A stretch of 64,000 bases of DNA, taken from Zonotrichia leucophrys gambelii (taxonomy: Eukaryota > Chordata > Aves > Passeriformes > Passerellidae). The notes under the pieces were generated by a model. That model was not told the DNA's origin, ran no database searches, and saw nothing but the letters and a program-made list of their open reading frames with translations. The translations under genes were made by a program, and so were the position numbers. Each line of letters starts with the position of its first letter. Position 1 is the first letter of the stretch. The stretch spans positions 12,917,038 to 12,981,037 of the forward strand of contig NC_088173.1 in the NCBI RefSeq assembly GCF_028769735.1, in the 5' to 3' direction. Shown here one piece after another: positions 1 to 13,380 of this stretch.

Positions 1-3000
1 AAGTGAAATTTTTTTTTAAAAAAAGAAGATATGGCAATATTCATAAGCTAACCTATAGTTCAACTAAAAATGTTAATTGGGCCCTAAAGGAGAAGAAATA
101 CCCACACATAAATATCAAAAGATAAACAGTAAGTCAAGTTTTACAGAAAATACAAAAAGCAAAGCTAAAATATATCCAAACAGACATAAATAAGATGCAT
201 CAGCCTAGCTGCTTGTGTGAGGACCGACTCTGGCTGTTTGGTAAAAGCATCAGACAACAACGAACAAAAAAATAAATATTCGGGTGCCGGCATTTAATGT
301 ATCACCTCAAAAATGTTTTAACCTTCCTGTCTAAGAGAATGTCTATAACATTTAAGAAACACCAAAGCACATAACAAAATATTCTCAAATATTCTGACAT
401 GCAAAACACACACAATGCTATACACAAAAGTTGCAAAGTTGTCTGAGCAGGGCAAAGAGCCCTTTGATACTTCAAGCATAGGTGAAACTGAAATCCTAAT
501 ATGTAGGCAAGCTGCCAGCCAGAGATGACTAGGAATAACTGCTGAGATACAAAGAAAAGCAGCAGGAGAAGAGGTTGGAACTGAGTAATTTGGATGGAAA
601 GTCTTGGCAGGAGAGAAAAGCTCCTGTAAAGCAGCAATGGCTCAATATGCCAAAGAGACTATTTAGAATTTAATTTGAATAGAATTTAATTTCAAATATT
701 TGCAAGAGGAAGTTTTTCACTGTTTTTTTTTTTTTTTTCCTTCTCACATGGTGTTTCAATAGTAAACAAGGGGGTATTTTTGACATTTTAAATTTTTTTC
801 TCTTCTCAACATTTGCTGTGGTGTCCATCCAAGACACACTCTTTGGATAAAAAACTAGGGGACAGGAAAAGAAAAAAGGAAATGAGAAAAAAATTAAAAT
901 TATTGACAACATAAAGGTTAATTAAAAAAAAAGTGGCATATTCTTACTTTTTAAAGATATACTTAATTCATAATGAAATGGAGAAAAATCAACACTTATA
1001 ACAATAAATTACAATGTGTGAGAGTTGTTCATTAAACTATGTGCTGATTTTTCAGTTCTTAACCTAAAACTTAGGTTAAAAAAACTGAATCTTAAGGGAA
1101 ACAGAGCAGCCTTTTGGGTAAGTAGTAAGGAATGAACAGGATACATGCTGGTATTAGCTATGTTTTTTACATAATTCCAGATTATAATTTTGTGTTTAAC
1201 TTAAAATTACAGTGAACAAAAAACATCATAGGGTAAATTCAAAACTGAACAACAAAAAATTTTGGAGGACTAGTTACACATAATTTACCATCAGAGTGGA
1301 TTAAGTTTTTCAAAATGAGTCCTAAGTTCTACCCTGGTTTGACTCTGCTAAATAGTTTTTTAGAGGTTTGAATGATGGAACAGCAGAAGGCTTGCAAATA
1401 TTTTGTCACAGATTTCAAGACAATAAGGAAGAATTTATGACAGCAGCAAATCAAACCCCAACAACTGTTGTAGAAGGTGTTAAAGATTGCAGTATTTTAG
1501 CCAGACCAAGTCAATTCTCTTTCAAAATATTGTTACAGCATATTTAAAAGAGAAGTTTTCTGACTTTGCCAATATTGAAGAAGTCGTGAACAACAAAACA
1601 ACCAAGGCATCCTAAGTGAAAAGTGACTGTAGAACCTGCTGTTCATAGGTTTCAGACTATAATGAGAACTGCAGCTTCAGCACAGGAGGGTAAGTACTGC
1701 CACTGCTCCTTGCAGGGAGTAGCTCACACATAAAGCTCCATCCACCACACACACTGGCCTCAGCACCAAAGTGCTGAGCACTGAAACACCCTGGATATTG
1801 CCCACAGAGCAGGACTTAAGGCTGTTCTTTTAAGGAAAGCAGGTCAGAGGGGTCTTTGACCCAGTCAGGTTGTTACTTTATTTAATAATACAGAATGAAA
1901 GCGTGGCATTTAAGAGGACAAGTTAAAGCTGGAAACCATACCTTGTCTCAGTATGTGTTGCACTATGTGACATGCCAGTTCCTGACTCACACACCTACAC
2001 ACAGACTCAGGAGCAAAGAGAGACTCAGGCTGAGACAGCTGAGGGAAGGACCACCAACACTGAGTGACCTCCATCCTGCTTAAGGAAAACACCTCTACCA
2101 TTTCAATACTGAAACTGGAAAGAGCAAGAGGGTCTGCACATACAAATGGACCATACAAGGATTACAAGGGCAGAATTTAAAAGAGGTCATAACAGCACAC
2201 AGCTTTGTTATTTACCCTGCTTCTCTGATCCAATTCTGTTTTGGAGCAAGAAAGGCCAGCCTTGCTACAAGGTCTGCACAAGGTCACTGAAATCAACACA
2301 CTTAGCTGAATTCTGCTGATGCTTAAGCCCCTCAGGTAAAGCCTCCAAAGACTTTCCTCTTTGAAGTCCTTTCTTGCATTACTCTAGAAGCCATAGGTAG
2401 CAACAAAAACACGTTCTGGCAGAGTCTTCAAGCATACATAATTCACTAGATACACTTTACAAGTTCTAACAGCTTTTTGCAGGACTTTTCCCTGTGCCAG
2501 TCAGGCCACAGCTAGCTCTGCAGAGGGGTACTGGGTTAATTAAAGCAATTACAGAATGCATTCTACTTATACTCTCATAATGGCTATTTTTGTAATTAAA
2601 ACTTAAATCCAAAGCTCACAGAGATTAATGATGAGCTCATTTCCATTTCAATAGAGTTATCATGACTGTAGCTGTTGACAATTTGTAGTGTTACTTTATT
2701 CACAGAAAACAAAGTCCTATTGAAAATGTCCTGTCCTTCCACTTACTTGCAAGAAAAACTTCCTCTTTTTTTCAGTCTTAAAAAAAAAATAAGTCAATGT
2801 TTTCAAGTAATACCCGGTTAGACTCCAGTTCCCAAAAACTAGACAAATATGCATTGTTCCAACATTTGTATTGTTTACATGTTGTGAATGAAGCCTTGTA
2901 CATACATGGTAATTAGTAAAACACTGAAAGTCAAATTCCCTGGCACTGTCTTTTGCACCAAGTCTGGTCCTCAGTCCCTCCCCTCAACAGCTCCTACAGT

Positions 3001-4351
3001 GCAGTAGCCCCCCAGCAGAATGAACACAATTTTGCTGTAGCCCAGTGTTGCTCTATCAAACAGGGACTTCTGCAAGACACCAGGCTGAGGAGCCCCCATC
3101 CCTGTGTGCACGTGCTCAGCTGTGTGATGGAAATAACCCACCCCACTTACATGAGAGAAGGCAAAGACAGAGGGGCACAGAGAACAAAAATGGAAAAACA
3201 GCAGTCAGAGAGAAGTCAAAGAAAAGCTGGAGGAGAAAAGAAAGAAGCAAGTTCCTTATAACAACCCCTTGAGTACAAGCTATTTATTTTGAACCAGGAC
3301 ACCTGTGATTCCACATTTCTCCATATCCAATTAAAAAACTGTAACTTGAGTTTAAAGCATACGTTTGTGTGTGTCAGAATAAATGCAGAGTCTAGACCAA
3401 ACCAAACAAAAACAAAACCACAAACAAACACACAATAAACAAACTACATAGAAAAAAAAATAAGAAACCCAAAAAGAAAAATATTTACACCCTCCAAGAC
3501 ACCTAAAAAGACCTTAAGCAGACAGTGGTGGCTGCTGAGAGAAATTCTTCAGATGTCCTGGCAGCAAGGGAGCAGAAGGAGGCAGTAAGTCTCATTCGCT
3601 GCCACGTGAGTTCATGTTGCTGGCACTGAAGGTGGAAAACTTGGTAAGAAACATCTGTAGCTTTGTGAAACCATGTTAGGCTTTGAAAGGAGCAGCATGT
3701 GTAGGAGGAAGAGCAGGCAAGTCTTCTCTATAATAGTTCATAAAAAATCTGTGCACGCAGTTCTGCTCTGCAGCAGCACCCCACAGGCCACTAAATATAG
3801 GCCTCTATCTTGGAAAAGAAAAACATTTCTCAACAATTTCAGCAGCATTAAATCACTAATATCTACAGAAATTGCCTAAATACAGAGTATTCTATACTCA
3901 TGAGAAGTCAGAAAGCAACTTAATGTCCTTGAGAATACAGAATGCAAACTTCTACAATGGCAAACACATCTCAAGTGGCCAAGCAGAGCAATTTCAATTG
4001 AATCCCTTTTCCAAAATTTATAAGGGAGCTCCACTGACAATGCTTTCTCCATCTCTCTGCATTTCCTATATTCCAACCATCTCTAATATGAAATAATGAA
4101 CAGGATGAAGGAGGTGAATGGGGAAAAACTTTAATATTTTTTACAGTGTGAGAACTGGAAATAATCAGATGAAGGCTGTATTTCTACGTACAGCAATAAA
4201 TGGACCTCATTGCCACAGGATCCTGCGAGGACTAAAAGAATTTTTTTAAAGGCTCAAAAAACCCACCACAAACCCAATGCTTAAATTAAAGCCTGTAAGA
4301 ACAAAAGATAATTGTGTATACAACCTCACAATCATGACCCTCACATGTCAC
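1..4351. other. Intergenic, nothing recognised
   Basis: AT-rich unique-looking sequence with a T-run near 723-738 and an A/C-rich stretch near 3400-3450. Open frames here are short, have no recognisable domains and overlap on both strands. Confidence 0.7.
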
Positions 4352-4827
4352 TGTCATATTTTCTGAAAAACCCTTTCGCCAGGATTTCTTCTCCTGGGAA
4401 ACTGAGAAGCTTCAGAGAAAAATGAAAACAATAATTATCGGATTGCTTCTCCTGTGTTTGCTGCTTTGGAATGTGGTTTGGACATTGTTTACCAACTGGT
4501 CATTGTTTCATAGGTTTCATGTGAATTACTTTAACTTGATGACCAATCACTGTCAGCTGTGTCGAGGCTCTGAAGAGAGTCACAAGTTTTTCATTATCAT
4601 TCTTTGTATCTGTCTGTATCCTTTCTCTATTCTTTAATATAGTTTTAGTATAGTATTCTTTAATATAGTTTTAGTATAGTATTCTATAATATAATATAAT
4701 ATAATATCATATCATATCATATCATATCATATCATATCATATCATAAAGTAATAAATTAGCCTTCTAAGAACATGGAGTCAGATTCATTCATTTCCTCCT
4801 CTGACAGGGGACCTAGAAAATACCACA
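4352..4827 (+). mobile_element. Solo LTR of an endogenous retrovirus with 5-bp target duplication
   Basis: The element is 476 bp, starting TGTCATATTTTC and ending AAAATACCACA, so it has TG...CA ends with short inverted termini. It is flanked by the 5-bp direct repeat GTCAC at 4347-4351 and 4828-4832. A CCAAT motif lies at 4543-4547 and an AATAAA at 4751-4756, which gives the plus orientation. No internal retroviral region is present. It looks like a songbird ERV LTR. Confidence 0.85.
4628..4745 (+). repeat. AT-rich tandem repeats inside the LTR: 25-bp duplication, (ATAAT)n and (ATATC)n
   Basis: Two adjacent copies of a roughly 25-bp unit (TTTAATATAGTTTTAGTATA followed by GTATTC) run into about four ATAAT units and then about nine ATATC units. 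The array lies between the CCAAT motif and AATAAA of the LTR, where the core promoter or R region would be. Confidence 0.8.
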
Positions 4828-4832
4828 GTCAC

Positions 4833-6399
4833 AGATGGTCAGAGGACAGGTCCAGTTCAAGAGGTGAACTGCTGTAATCTTGTCCCAAGGACCCATTTTT
4901 AGGCACCCACATGCACGTGCAGAGCAGAGACAAGCTGGCTAAGCTGATCAGTGTTTTCATCTAGTACAACAATCCTTTGTATGCCACTGCCTCCTCCCCT
5001 CTCCCACTGACCAACACACCTCTCCCTTCAGCTCCATCTGTACCAGCCAGTTTAACTCCCTGTGGAGGGACACTTCCCCAGGTGGGAGACAGTGATGGGA
5101 ACGGTAGAACATGAAGATGGCAATGTTGTATTTGAAAGTGCTGATGATCAGTTCATCAAACCCCATTCTAAATAATCTTGCAGCAAATGCACAGCCTGCT
5201 TAACTCTGTAGAAAACAGATAGTAATCATATAAACCTGCACCACCTGAATTAATGCACTACTATTTCTGCAAGGTCAGGATGTTTCTTAACTCATCATTT
5301 CAGTATGAAATAGGGGAGAGAGACATATAGACTATTTTCATCAACAAAATTAAAAAAGTAAAATCTAGTAATTCCCAAGAAGTTCAGTGTGCAACACTGC
5401 AGCTCTTCCATGTGTGACAGGGAACATTAGATCAGCTCTGACACCAAGCTTTACTTCATTGTCACAGCTGTGCACGTCTGCACAGAGCAGGTTTGTGGCT
5501 GTCTTCAGTAGCTGAAGGAACAGAATTTTTCCTTCTCTCACTGTTTCCAAAATGTCCCTATAAATTAATAGTTTTTTTAGAAACTGAGCAACAAGAAGCA
5601 GCAACTTAAGCTGTAAAGATGAAGTAGGATCTTGCTGAAAAGATCCCAAAACTGTGACTATAAATGAGCAACATCTGAAAGCTGTTACTGAAACTGCTGT
5701 TTATATTTTTATTCCTTGTGTGCTGGGAATACACAAACACAATTAAAACTACAGCTTTGTATTTGATAACTGCAAATAAAAGGATGTACATAATATGTTA
5801 TCTATTTAGTTCCAGGGTATAGTAGACATTAAAGTTTATGTTATTGTGCTTCTCTTCTTTTCTTAGGTCATGCAGTAATTTCTGCACAGAAACACATCTA
5901 TGCATAATCTAAACGATGTTCATGCTTATCTAAATTCCGAAGTGGATTACTGATAATAAAATGTATCAGATTAAATTATACCCAGACTAGTTTTCATTTA
6001 AAATAGATCCCAGTGAAAAAGTTTGCTTTGATGGAAATCTACAGATTGGCAAGTGCAAATGTCATCCTATCCTCAAGCAACCTTGTACAAGAATAGTATT
6101 TCTAATGATAAAATACACTCCCTGCTGTCCAAATCAGCACAGAATATATCACTTTCCTTTCATAATACAAAACTTAGGGAAAGCTGCCCTCATTGTGGTT
6201 GCCTACCTCCATCTAGTGATCAGAAGAGGTACATAAATTAACTCTACAACAATGATTGATCATTTGCCACTGGTGAATAAAACTTACAAATCCCAAAACT
6301 GTGTTACTGTTAATTTTCAAGTGGCGAAGGAAGTTTCTGGATTCTAAGAAAACCCAGAACAGACCTCCAGCATGTTGAAAGATATGTTAGTACATTTGT
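4833..6399. other. Intergenic, nothing recognised
   Basis: No coding similarity, RNA gene or clear repeat seen. Confidence 0.65.
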
Positions 6400-7130
6400 G
6401 CAAGCAGGATGTGCATCGCATACTGAGTCCTGGACAGGCTGGAAGGGTGGGGTGTCAGGAACAGCATGAAGTTTAACAACAAAAAGTGCAAGGTCCTGCA
6501 CCTGGCCCAAATAATCAAAGAGCCCAGTCCAGTCTGAGATCTCTGGGATGAGGCTCCTAGGGATCCTGGTGGGACAGGAGCCAAGTGAGCAGCACTGCAG
6601 CAGTGAAGGCAGAGCAGAGCCCAGAGTGCAGCACAGGGGCATCACCAGCAGTGCTAGGGGCGTGATCATTCCACTCTCCTCAGGGCTTGTCCGGCTGCAC
6701 CTGGAGCTCTGTTTCCTGTTCAGGTCCCTAAAAACGACATAGAGGGGGTCTAGAGAAGGGCCACAAAAATAACCAAAAGTCTGGAGAACTTGCCTAGTGA
6801 GAAAAGACTGAAGGAGTAAGATCTCGTCTTTCTAGAAAAGAGAAAACTTGAGGGTCTCATCACAATATTCTATTACTAAATGTGTGGGTCCAAAAAGAAC
6901 AGAGCCACGCAAAGAGCTCAAGGGGCAAAGACTGCAAGCTGCATTTAGAAGCAGATTTATCTTGATATGAGAAAAAAAATTTTCATAATAAGAAAAATTT
7001 ATCCCTGGAGAAACCTCCCCAGGGAAATATTGGAGTCCCCATCACTGGAGGTTTTCAAGACATGACTGGACAGAATGCTAGATAATATCATCTAGGCTCC
7101 CTTGTTCAGTAATGCTTGGACCACATTCCG
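6400..7130 (+). mobile_element. CR1 LINE 3' fragment
   Basis: Plus-strand sequence matches the CR1 3' region: CTGGACAGGCTGGAAGGGTG, GTGCAAGGTCCTGCACCTGG, AAGGGCCACAAAAATAACCA and GGAGGTTTTCAAGACATGAC. The terminal segment near 7090-7130 is decayed. It has internal deletions and no intact reading frame. Confidence 0.8.
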
Positions 7131-7926
7131 TTCTTTGGAAAGCAGTGACACTGTGCCAAGAAGGCACTGAAAGAATTCTGTATTCTGCAGTTCTGCAGTC
7201 AGCAAAAAGGAGACATAGAAGAGTGAGAAAAAAAAAAAAAGGAGTACATGAATTGAATTAATAACACGAGTTCTATTTAAAAGCAAAAAAAAACGAGCTG
7301 CTCCTTTGGAGCCAAGTATAGTATTCTAAAAACAGGCAATAATTTCAGAACCTAAAATGCTACAGGGAATTTCTTGGTTTAGACAGACTGCAGATGATTG
7401 TCCCAAACGTCATTAGAGGTCAGCACTAAGCCTTCCTGGAAAAGAACACCTCTTTCTTGTTGGGGGCATGGACCATGAATATTCAATATTCACAGCAGCA
7501 TCTACAATACAACCTTTACCCACAGCACAACATATGCACAAGTACTATTCAAGACACAAAGCCTTTAACATAGTGGGATTTTATGTATATTTCTCCAGAA
7601 AGGGGTGGCTTTTTTCTGTGTATAACCAATAACACTAGAAGATTCTTGATCCACGGCTCAAACATTATATGCTCAGAAATATATCTACTGATTCTTGTAC
7701 AGTGAAGTTTTATTTCAATGGAATTTTTAATTTAATTCCCTGTAGATGGTATTTAGAGATTTCTGCATAAGTTATAATTTACTCATATCTTTGCTTTTTA
7801 CTCCCTTCTGCCATTTAGAAATATTGATAAATTTCTTCAGCATCCACTCATCTCTTTAGCAGAGCTCCAGAAAGACCATTAGGGGCACAGAGAAATGTTT
7901 GAGAGAAGTATTTCCTTGGGGAAAAA

Positions 7927-8054
7927 AAGGAAAAGGAAAAGGAAAAGGAAAAGGAAAAGGAAAAGGAAAAGGAAAAGGAAAAGGAAAAGGAAAAGGAAAA
8001 GGAAAAGGAAAAGGAAAAGGAAAAGGAAAAGGAAAAGGAAAAGGAAAAGGAAAA
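7927..8054. repeat. (GGAAAA)n hexanucleotide array
   Basis: About 21 near-perfect tandem copies of GGAAAA make a 128-bp purine-only strand. A frame through it reads as alternating Lys-Gly, but that is a product of the repeat, not a gene. Confidence 0.97.
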
Positions 8055-9220
8055 TGTTATGAGGAAGAGCAGAAAAAGAAAAGGAAAGGCAAAGGATGTG
8101 AAGAAAGAAATTTATAATCAGCTCTTACTTTGTTTGTGTCCAAAAGCCAAAATCAGCCTTTAAACATTCTGCCTGGGTGGGCTTGCAGGCAGTCTTTGAG
8201 AGAGAAAATTTGTTTCATTTGCGCAGCATGGATTGGCCACAGACTCATTGCACTGCTGCAGCAGCCTCTGAGGGGTTAGAGCAGCTCCCTGTGCTAGTTA
8301 TCAAAGCAAAAAGACATCCCCCTACAGACTGTGCCCCAAAGCTTGCACAGCACACACCATGCAGGAAAAGGCCCAAGGCTAATAACTCTGTTCTATATTT
8401 ATCCCTGTGGCCTTATGCTTTGCTCTGTCACCCTAAGAAAGTCATGTAAAGGCCTGTGACTCAGATATAGCTGACTGATAAAGCTCCCTGTTATCTCTCA
8501 CTTCTAGAAGCATGCTGTTTATTTGGTGTATTGTAGCCCTGGCTACACAAGGCAGACTCCCATGAACAGAGCAAAATCTACAGGCTTCTATCCTTCTCCT
8601 TCATTTGCTATGTCATTCACAATCTGCTTTCAAGGCAGCATCTCTGCAATAAGCAGAAGTGAGCAATTAAATCCAGCTAAAAAGTTTGTTTGGTAATTGC
8701 CTCTGGTGCCCATGTACAGTCACATAAATCTACTCTCAGACCTGGCCCTTAGGTAAAATCTGTGCCTGAATGTCTTGACTGATCCCCTAACAAGAAGATA
8801 TTGTTTGTTACCAGATTAAGGTTTTTTTAACTGACAAGGAATTTAAGAAGACACCTTATCCTCTACTTTCCCTACGGGAACTCAGAAAAATGCCTCTCTC
8901 CACAAATTGCATTCATTTAAGAAAGCAAAAAGTGTGACAAACATGTGACTGCCACTCTTGCATGTAACACAAAATAATTTATAGAAAGCTATGGCAATCA
9001 GATGGTTGTGCAAATTTTAGTACCAAGGTGAATTCCTGGCCTGCTCCAGATAGAGTGCAAATCCCTTACCACCCTCACTTAAGCAATGTAATACCAGCTC
9101 AAGGAAAGAGAATTAATATTTTCCTTAAACCCTTTAATGTTCTCTGTAACACCTCAAAATATGATTGAATGGGCAAACAGACAGACAACAAGTTCCAGAA
9201 CCACACTTCTTAGCAGCAAG

Positions 9221-9245
9221 ATGGACACTCTTTAAAAGTGTCCAT
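9221..9245. repeat. Perfect 9-bp inverted repeat
   Basis: Arms ATGGACACT (9221-9229) and AGTGTCCAT (9237-9245) flank a 7-nt loop. No host gene or element was recognised around it. Confidence 0.7.
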
Positions 9246-11458
9246 TCAGAAGGTCTGCTGATGGATCAAACCTGCCCACAATACAAAAAAAAGGACACCA
9301 ACAAGCATCTAACCTGTTAGTCACAGCAAGAGCTTTTCATTTTTGTTTAGAATAACAAAATATTTGTCTCAAGGTGCGTGCTTTTTTCCATCATGTAAAA
9401 GTTCTTTCTAATCAACATTCTCATCCCAAAATCATCACAGCCAAGCCCCATCTTGGGCATCATACACTGCTGGTCTCCTTATCCCATAACTCATGGCCCT
9501 TTTCACAGGCAATTTTGGAGTAGCAACTGAGCTTATGGCACCTTAGCCCACTGAACTCAGGAGTTTCTGGAATTCTGGCGCCTTTTTTTTGGGAAGCGTG
9601 GGATTTCATACTACCCAAAAAATGTACTTTCATACATTTCATCTAGATGTTCATCCCTGGAATTTCATACTACAGATTTCATGTCAGGATAAACGAAGAC
9701 AAGAATGAAGTTGCACATTGGCACTGCATATCAAGGTTCTAAAAAAACAGGAACTGGTAGAGGTGAGACTGAACAGGCCAAATACCAGGTATCTTGGGTG
9801 TCTAAAGTTCAGCTTTGAAGTGCCTTCTGTGCTGCTTTAGATCTATTGTAGGTCAGGGCTAGTGGCAATGTTCACAAGAAAAGGTGCAGCAGAGTGCCTT
9901 CAGTAGAATGAGTGCTGTGAATAAAAACACTGATTTTAAAACAAAATTTCATGGGCACTTGTTTATACATTTAAATAGTATGACACTAGTTGAAGTACTG
10001 CAATCTTGGGTTAGATGTTACTATTTGATTAAAAAAAAAGGACAATTTGTTGAAGCTGCTGCTTTTGCAATCAATTTCAAATTAACATGTGATTAATGCT
10101 GAGGAATTGTAGCACTTAAACAGTTACTACTTACAGTGTCTTTAGTAAATTAATCACAGATATACTGATCTACCCAGTCACTGAATGATGCCAGTAAGTA
10201 CAATCCTTACTTGATTAGCCTCTGTTACTGGAATAGGTTTTTGTTTCAATCACATATAATTCTCACGGAGGGAGCCATTAACAATAGATTTAAATTTTTT
10301 CACCATATTTGCATTCATTTTCTTTAAAATTTTTTGTGTCTAATTCATTTGCCTCCTATTTCTGCCAGTTTATCTGTTGTGCTATTATAAAAACAATGAG
10401 AATTATATATTTTCCTCCTCCTCTTCTAACCAAATGATTTTTTAGATTAGATTTCCCTGTCATAATAACAATAAAAACAAACAAACAAAAACAAACAAAA
10501 ATCTTACCACAGGAAACAGGGACAACAATTTCTGGGATAAAAATGCAAGATTTCAACTATTTTACTAGTTTAAAAAGTATCAGGAATTAAAACCAGCTTA
10601 TTCTGCTCTTACCTATACTGCACATTATTTCTGAGATTCCTCTTAAAATCCATAATAAAAATGTTCTTATTGAATTCAGTGTTAAACAATGGGATCATAG
10701 AAATTAATCCACCTGCATGGATATCTTTAAAGTTAATAGAGATTTCTGTTCCAAAATGGAAAAAATATTCACGTGATTAATGGTCTTTACTTCTGAAAAA
10801 CACCTCCTTTAGTATTCTGAATTGCTATGCACCTGTAAGTTTCCTTTGGTGGAAAAAGAAAATCCTCAAAGCAATTCAGACTACATTTGTAACCAAATTT
10901 CTGTTAGAACCATCCACTTCTAAATGCTGGTCATACTCATGAAGACTTGCAGACGTCCCAAAAAGGACAAATGCAAGGTTGCAGGATTCTTTGGACCCTA
11001 TATTTTACCCACATAACAAAAAATTATGTTAGAACACTGCCAAAAAGGTGAGACTTTACAAAACCCATGGAGATCAATATCTGGAGCCCATCATTAATGC
11101 AGCTACAATCTTAATCCTCCAAACCAACAAGTCATGTTGAACTCTTTCCATCAAGGTGCTAAGGCATTTAATCAAGCAGTCACAAACACCACTTATTAAA
11201 CTTGCATGTCAAATACTTATAAATAATCAATCTTACTTCTCTACAAGCTGCATTTACAATGGCTATGTCCTGCCCCAGACAGGTTGCTTCATCTCCTTTT
11301 CTTTTTCACAGCTTGCCAGGGCCTTGCATGTCAGCTGCTATTTATAGCTACAACTTCTCTCTTTTCTCCTTAAGGAAGCTGCAAGTTCTTCGATAGTTAA
11401 TGAAAATCGATCAGACAATCAGACTGTTACCTCTTTCATGTACATAGAAAGCAGTTCT

Positions 11459-11532
11459 TCAGCTAAAAAGGCAAAAAAAAAAGGGGGGGAAACAATCAGC
11501 TAAAAAGGCAAAAAAAAAGGGGGGGAAACAAT
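11459..11532. repeat. Tandem duplication of a 37-bp A-run/G-run unit
   Basis: Two adjacent copies of a unit CAGCTAAAAAGGC + poly-A + poly-G + AAACAAT. They differ by about one base in the A-run, which suggests a recent duplication. Confidence 0.85.
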
Positions 11533-13149
11533 CTGCCAGCTCTTAAAACACATTTCCTGGAAAAATCAAATTCTAATTATAATTTGACCTCCTTCCAAAG
11601 TGTAAAAGTAGCTGCCTCAAAGCACCAACCCCTTAGTAAGAGACAAGAGTTTCCACAAAAAACACAGTACACACTGAAATTTGTTCTTGCTCTTGAATTT
11701 AAAGCAGGATTAGGCCTGTGGTGTACTGCTGAGGCTGATTATGGCATGTTTTGATATCGCTTCTCATTCTGAGTAATTCCACAAGATGAACACAGGAAAT
11801 TTATTTATTTTCCTATTCCTTCTTTGAGCTTTTGGACTTTAGGCATTCCTCTTCCTAAGGCTTGTTTGCCCTCAAAGGAATAACTGATTCTGCATTCCAC
11901 AGATCCAAAACAGTAAGGAGAAAGCTAGAGAAAGGACTTAGAAGGAAAATCCCAAAGCCAGTTAGCTACAAATAGAAACCCAATGTATTAGTAGATGAAG
12001 ACTGCCTCATTTCATGCGTGTCTCACCCTCATCTAGACACCAAAATGACTGAGCATGGTAATGCCTTAAAAGCAAAAGCTACAAATGAGTTAGCCAAATA
12101 AAGTTCTCTGTATTTCTTCACACTACTGATTTCTCTGGAATTTTCGATATGGCAGCATTACCTATGACAACAGAGCCTCTCTAGTTTTCTGACCATTTTG
12201 TGCCTAGTGCTGCATTTTAAGAAAGAGGAAAGGCAAGGGGATGTGTGATTAAAATGAAAATACTTTTATTCACCTCAGAAATATTGCCATTTCTTTCTTT
12301 TGATGCCTCAGTTTAAAGGAAGGAAAAAGACAAGTGGGTGCCTGCTGTTGCAGTGCTTTTGTTATCACCACAGTAGCTGCCATAATTGCACTTTCAACGT
12401 CTGTGTCTGCCTCCACCGCTGAGACTGTTACTAAAATAATTACAGCAGCATTGACTTTTCTAGCCTTTTTCTAAGCCTTGTCTGTGACATGCATTCAAAG
12501 TGTTTTACTCTACCTGCTTCCAGGCAAAACCAGGCACTTTACTTGCAGGGGAGTAACAGGCCCAAGAGAGCTCTTGATTCCTACGCAACATTTCCAGCTT
12601 GAGTGAGGAGCAAGGCAGGGCACAGGCAGGACCTGTGCACTTTTCTTCACTGCTTATGGCCTGGGGAGGGCACAGCTGGGCCAACACATTCAGTCCCTGG
12701 CTGCTGCTGGTGGCGTCAGAGAAAGCCCTGAGAAAGGGAGAACTGAGGGATGAGTCAGATACACCACTGGGCACGTGAAGAACTGCTGGGTGGAACTCAG
12801 TGCCATCCCTTGTCGCTTAGCTTACATAATGCCAAAGGTCTCTTTGGGCCCCTAACATGCAGAAATACAAATTTGAGTAGTTAACGACAAAGTGGGAAAT
12901 CAAAACACTGGAAACATCTCCAGCTTTTTCTGGTTCCTCAGTACATGAATTACCTTATCTGTGTTCCAGACTGCAGAAGCCTTGGGTATATGACCTAAGA
13001 AAAGTTTGAAGGTGCATTTAACTCTGCAGCAAGAGATCCCTAATCCTCTGTTAGGCACCTTCATTAAATAAAGAGGCATAACTCCCATTTAGAATATAAA
13101 TTAAATTTGCTCTTCCAAAATTCACATGCTAGACTTCTACTTTTTCCAC

Positions 13150-13248
13150 TACATGTAGATGTGGAACCTTAAGTCCTTGATTTACTGGTGGACTTGCCTC
13201 AAATCAATGAACTTAATGATGTTATGTTTCTATGATCCTATGAATGAA
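13150..13248 (+). mobile_element. CR1 LINE 3' terminus, short fragment
   Basis: Plus-strand sequence keeps the CR1 tail pattern: TTTACTGGTGGACTTG, then a TCTATGATCCTATGAATG terminal 8-mer repeat. The stretch normally between them is partly deleted. Confidence 0.6.
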
Positions 13249-13300
13249 TTCACAGACAAGAGAGAGTAAATTGTCAAACAAGGTGATATTTTTCTGCTTT

Positions 13301-13380
13301 GCCTTAATTGAGCTAATAATTATAGACCCTTAATTGAGCTAATAATTAGAAGGAAATGCCTTAATTGAGCTAATAATTAG
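13301..13380. repeat. Three spaced copies of an AT-rich 20-bp motif
   Basis: The 19-20-bp core CCTTAATTGAGCTAATAATT occurs at about 13302, 13328 and 13359, spaced 27-31 bp. Each copy contains TTAATTG and ATAATTA, which resemble homeodomain-type sites. Confidence 0.8.

Larger units (their letters stand above)
7131..13149. other. Intergenic with simple repeats only
   Basis: Apart from the GGAAAA array, the 9221 inverted repeat and the 11459 duplication, there is only AT-rich sequence with an (AAAC)n-like stretch near 10470-10500. No gene is supported. Confidence 0.65.

Noticed and set aside
7899..8117. Lys-Gly repeat protein
   Set aside because: It is a direct translation of the GGAAAA microsatellite.
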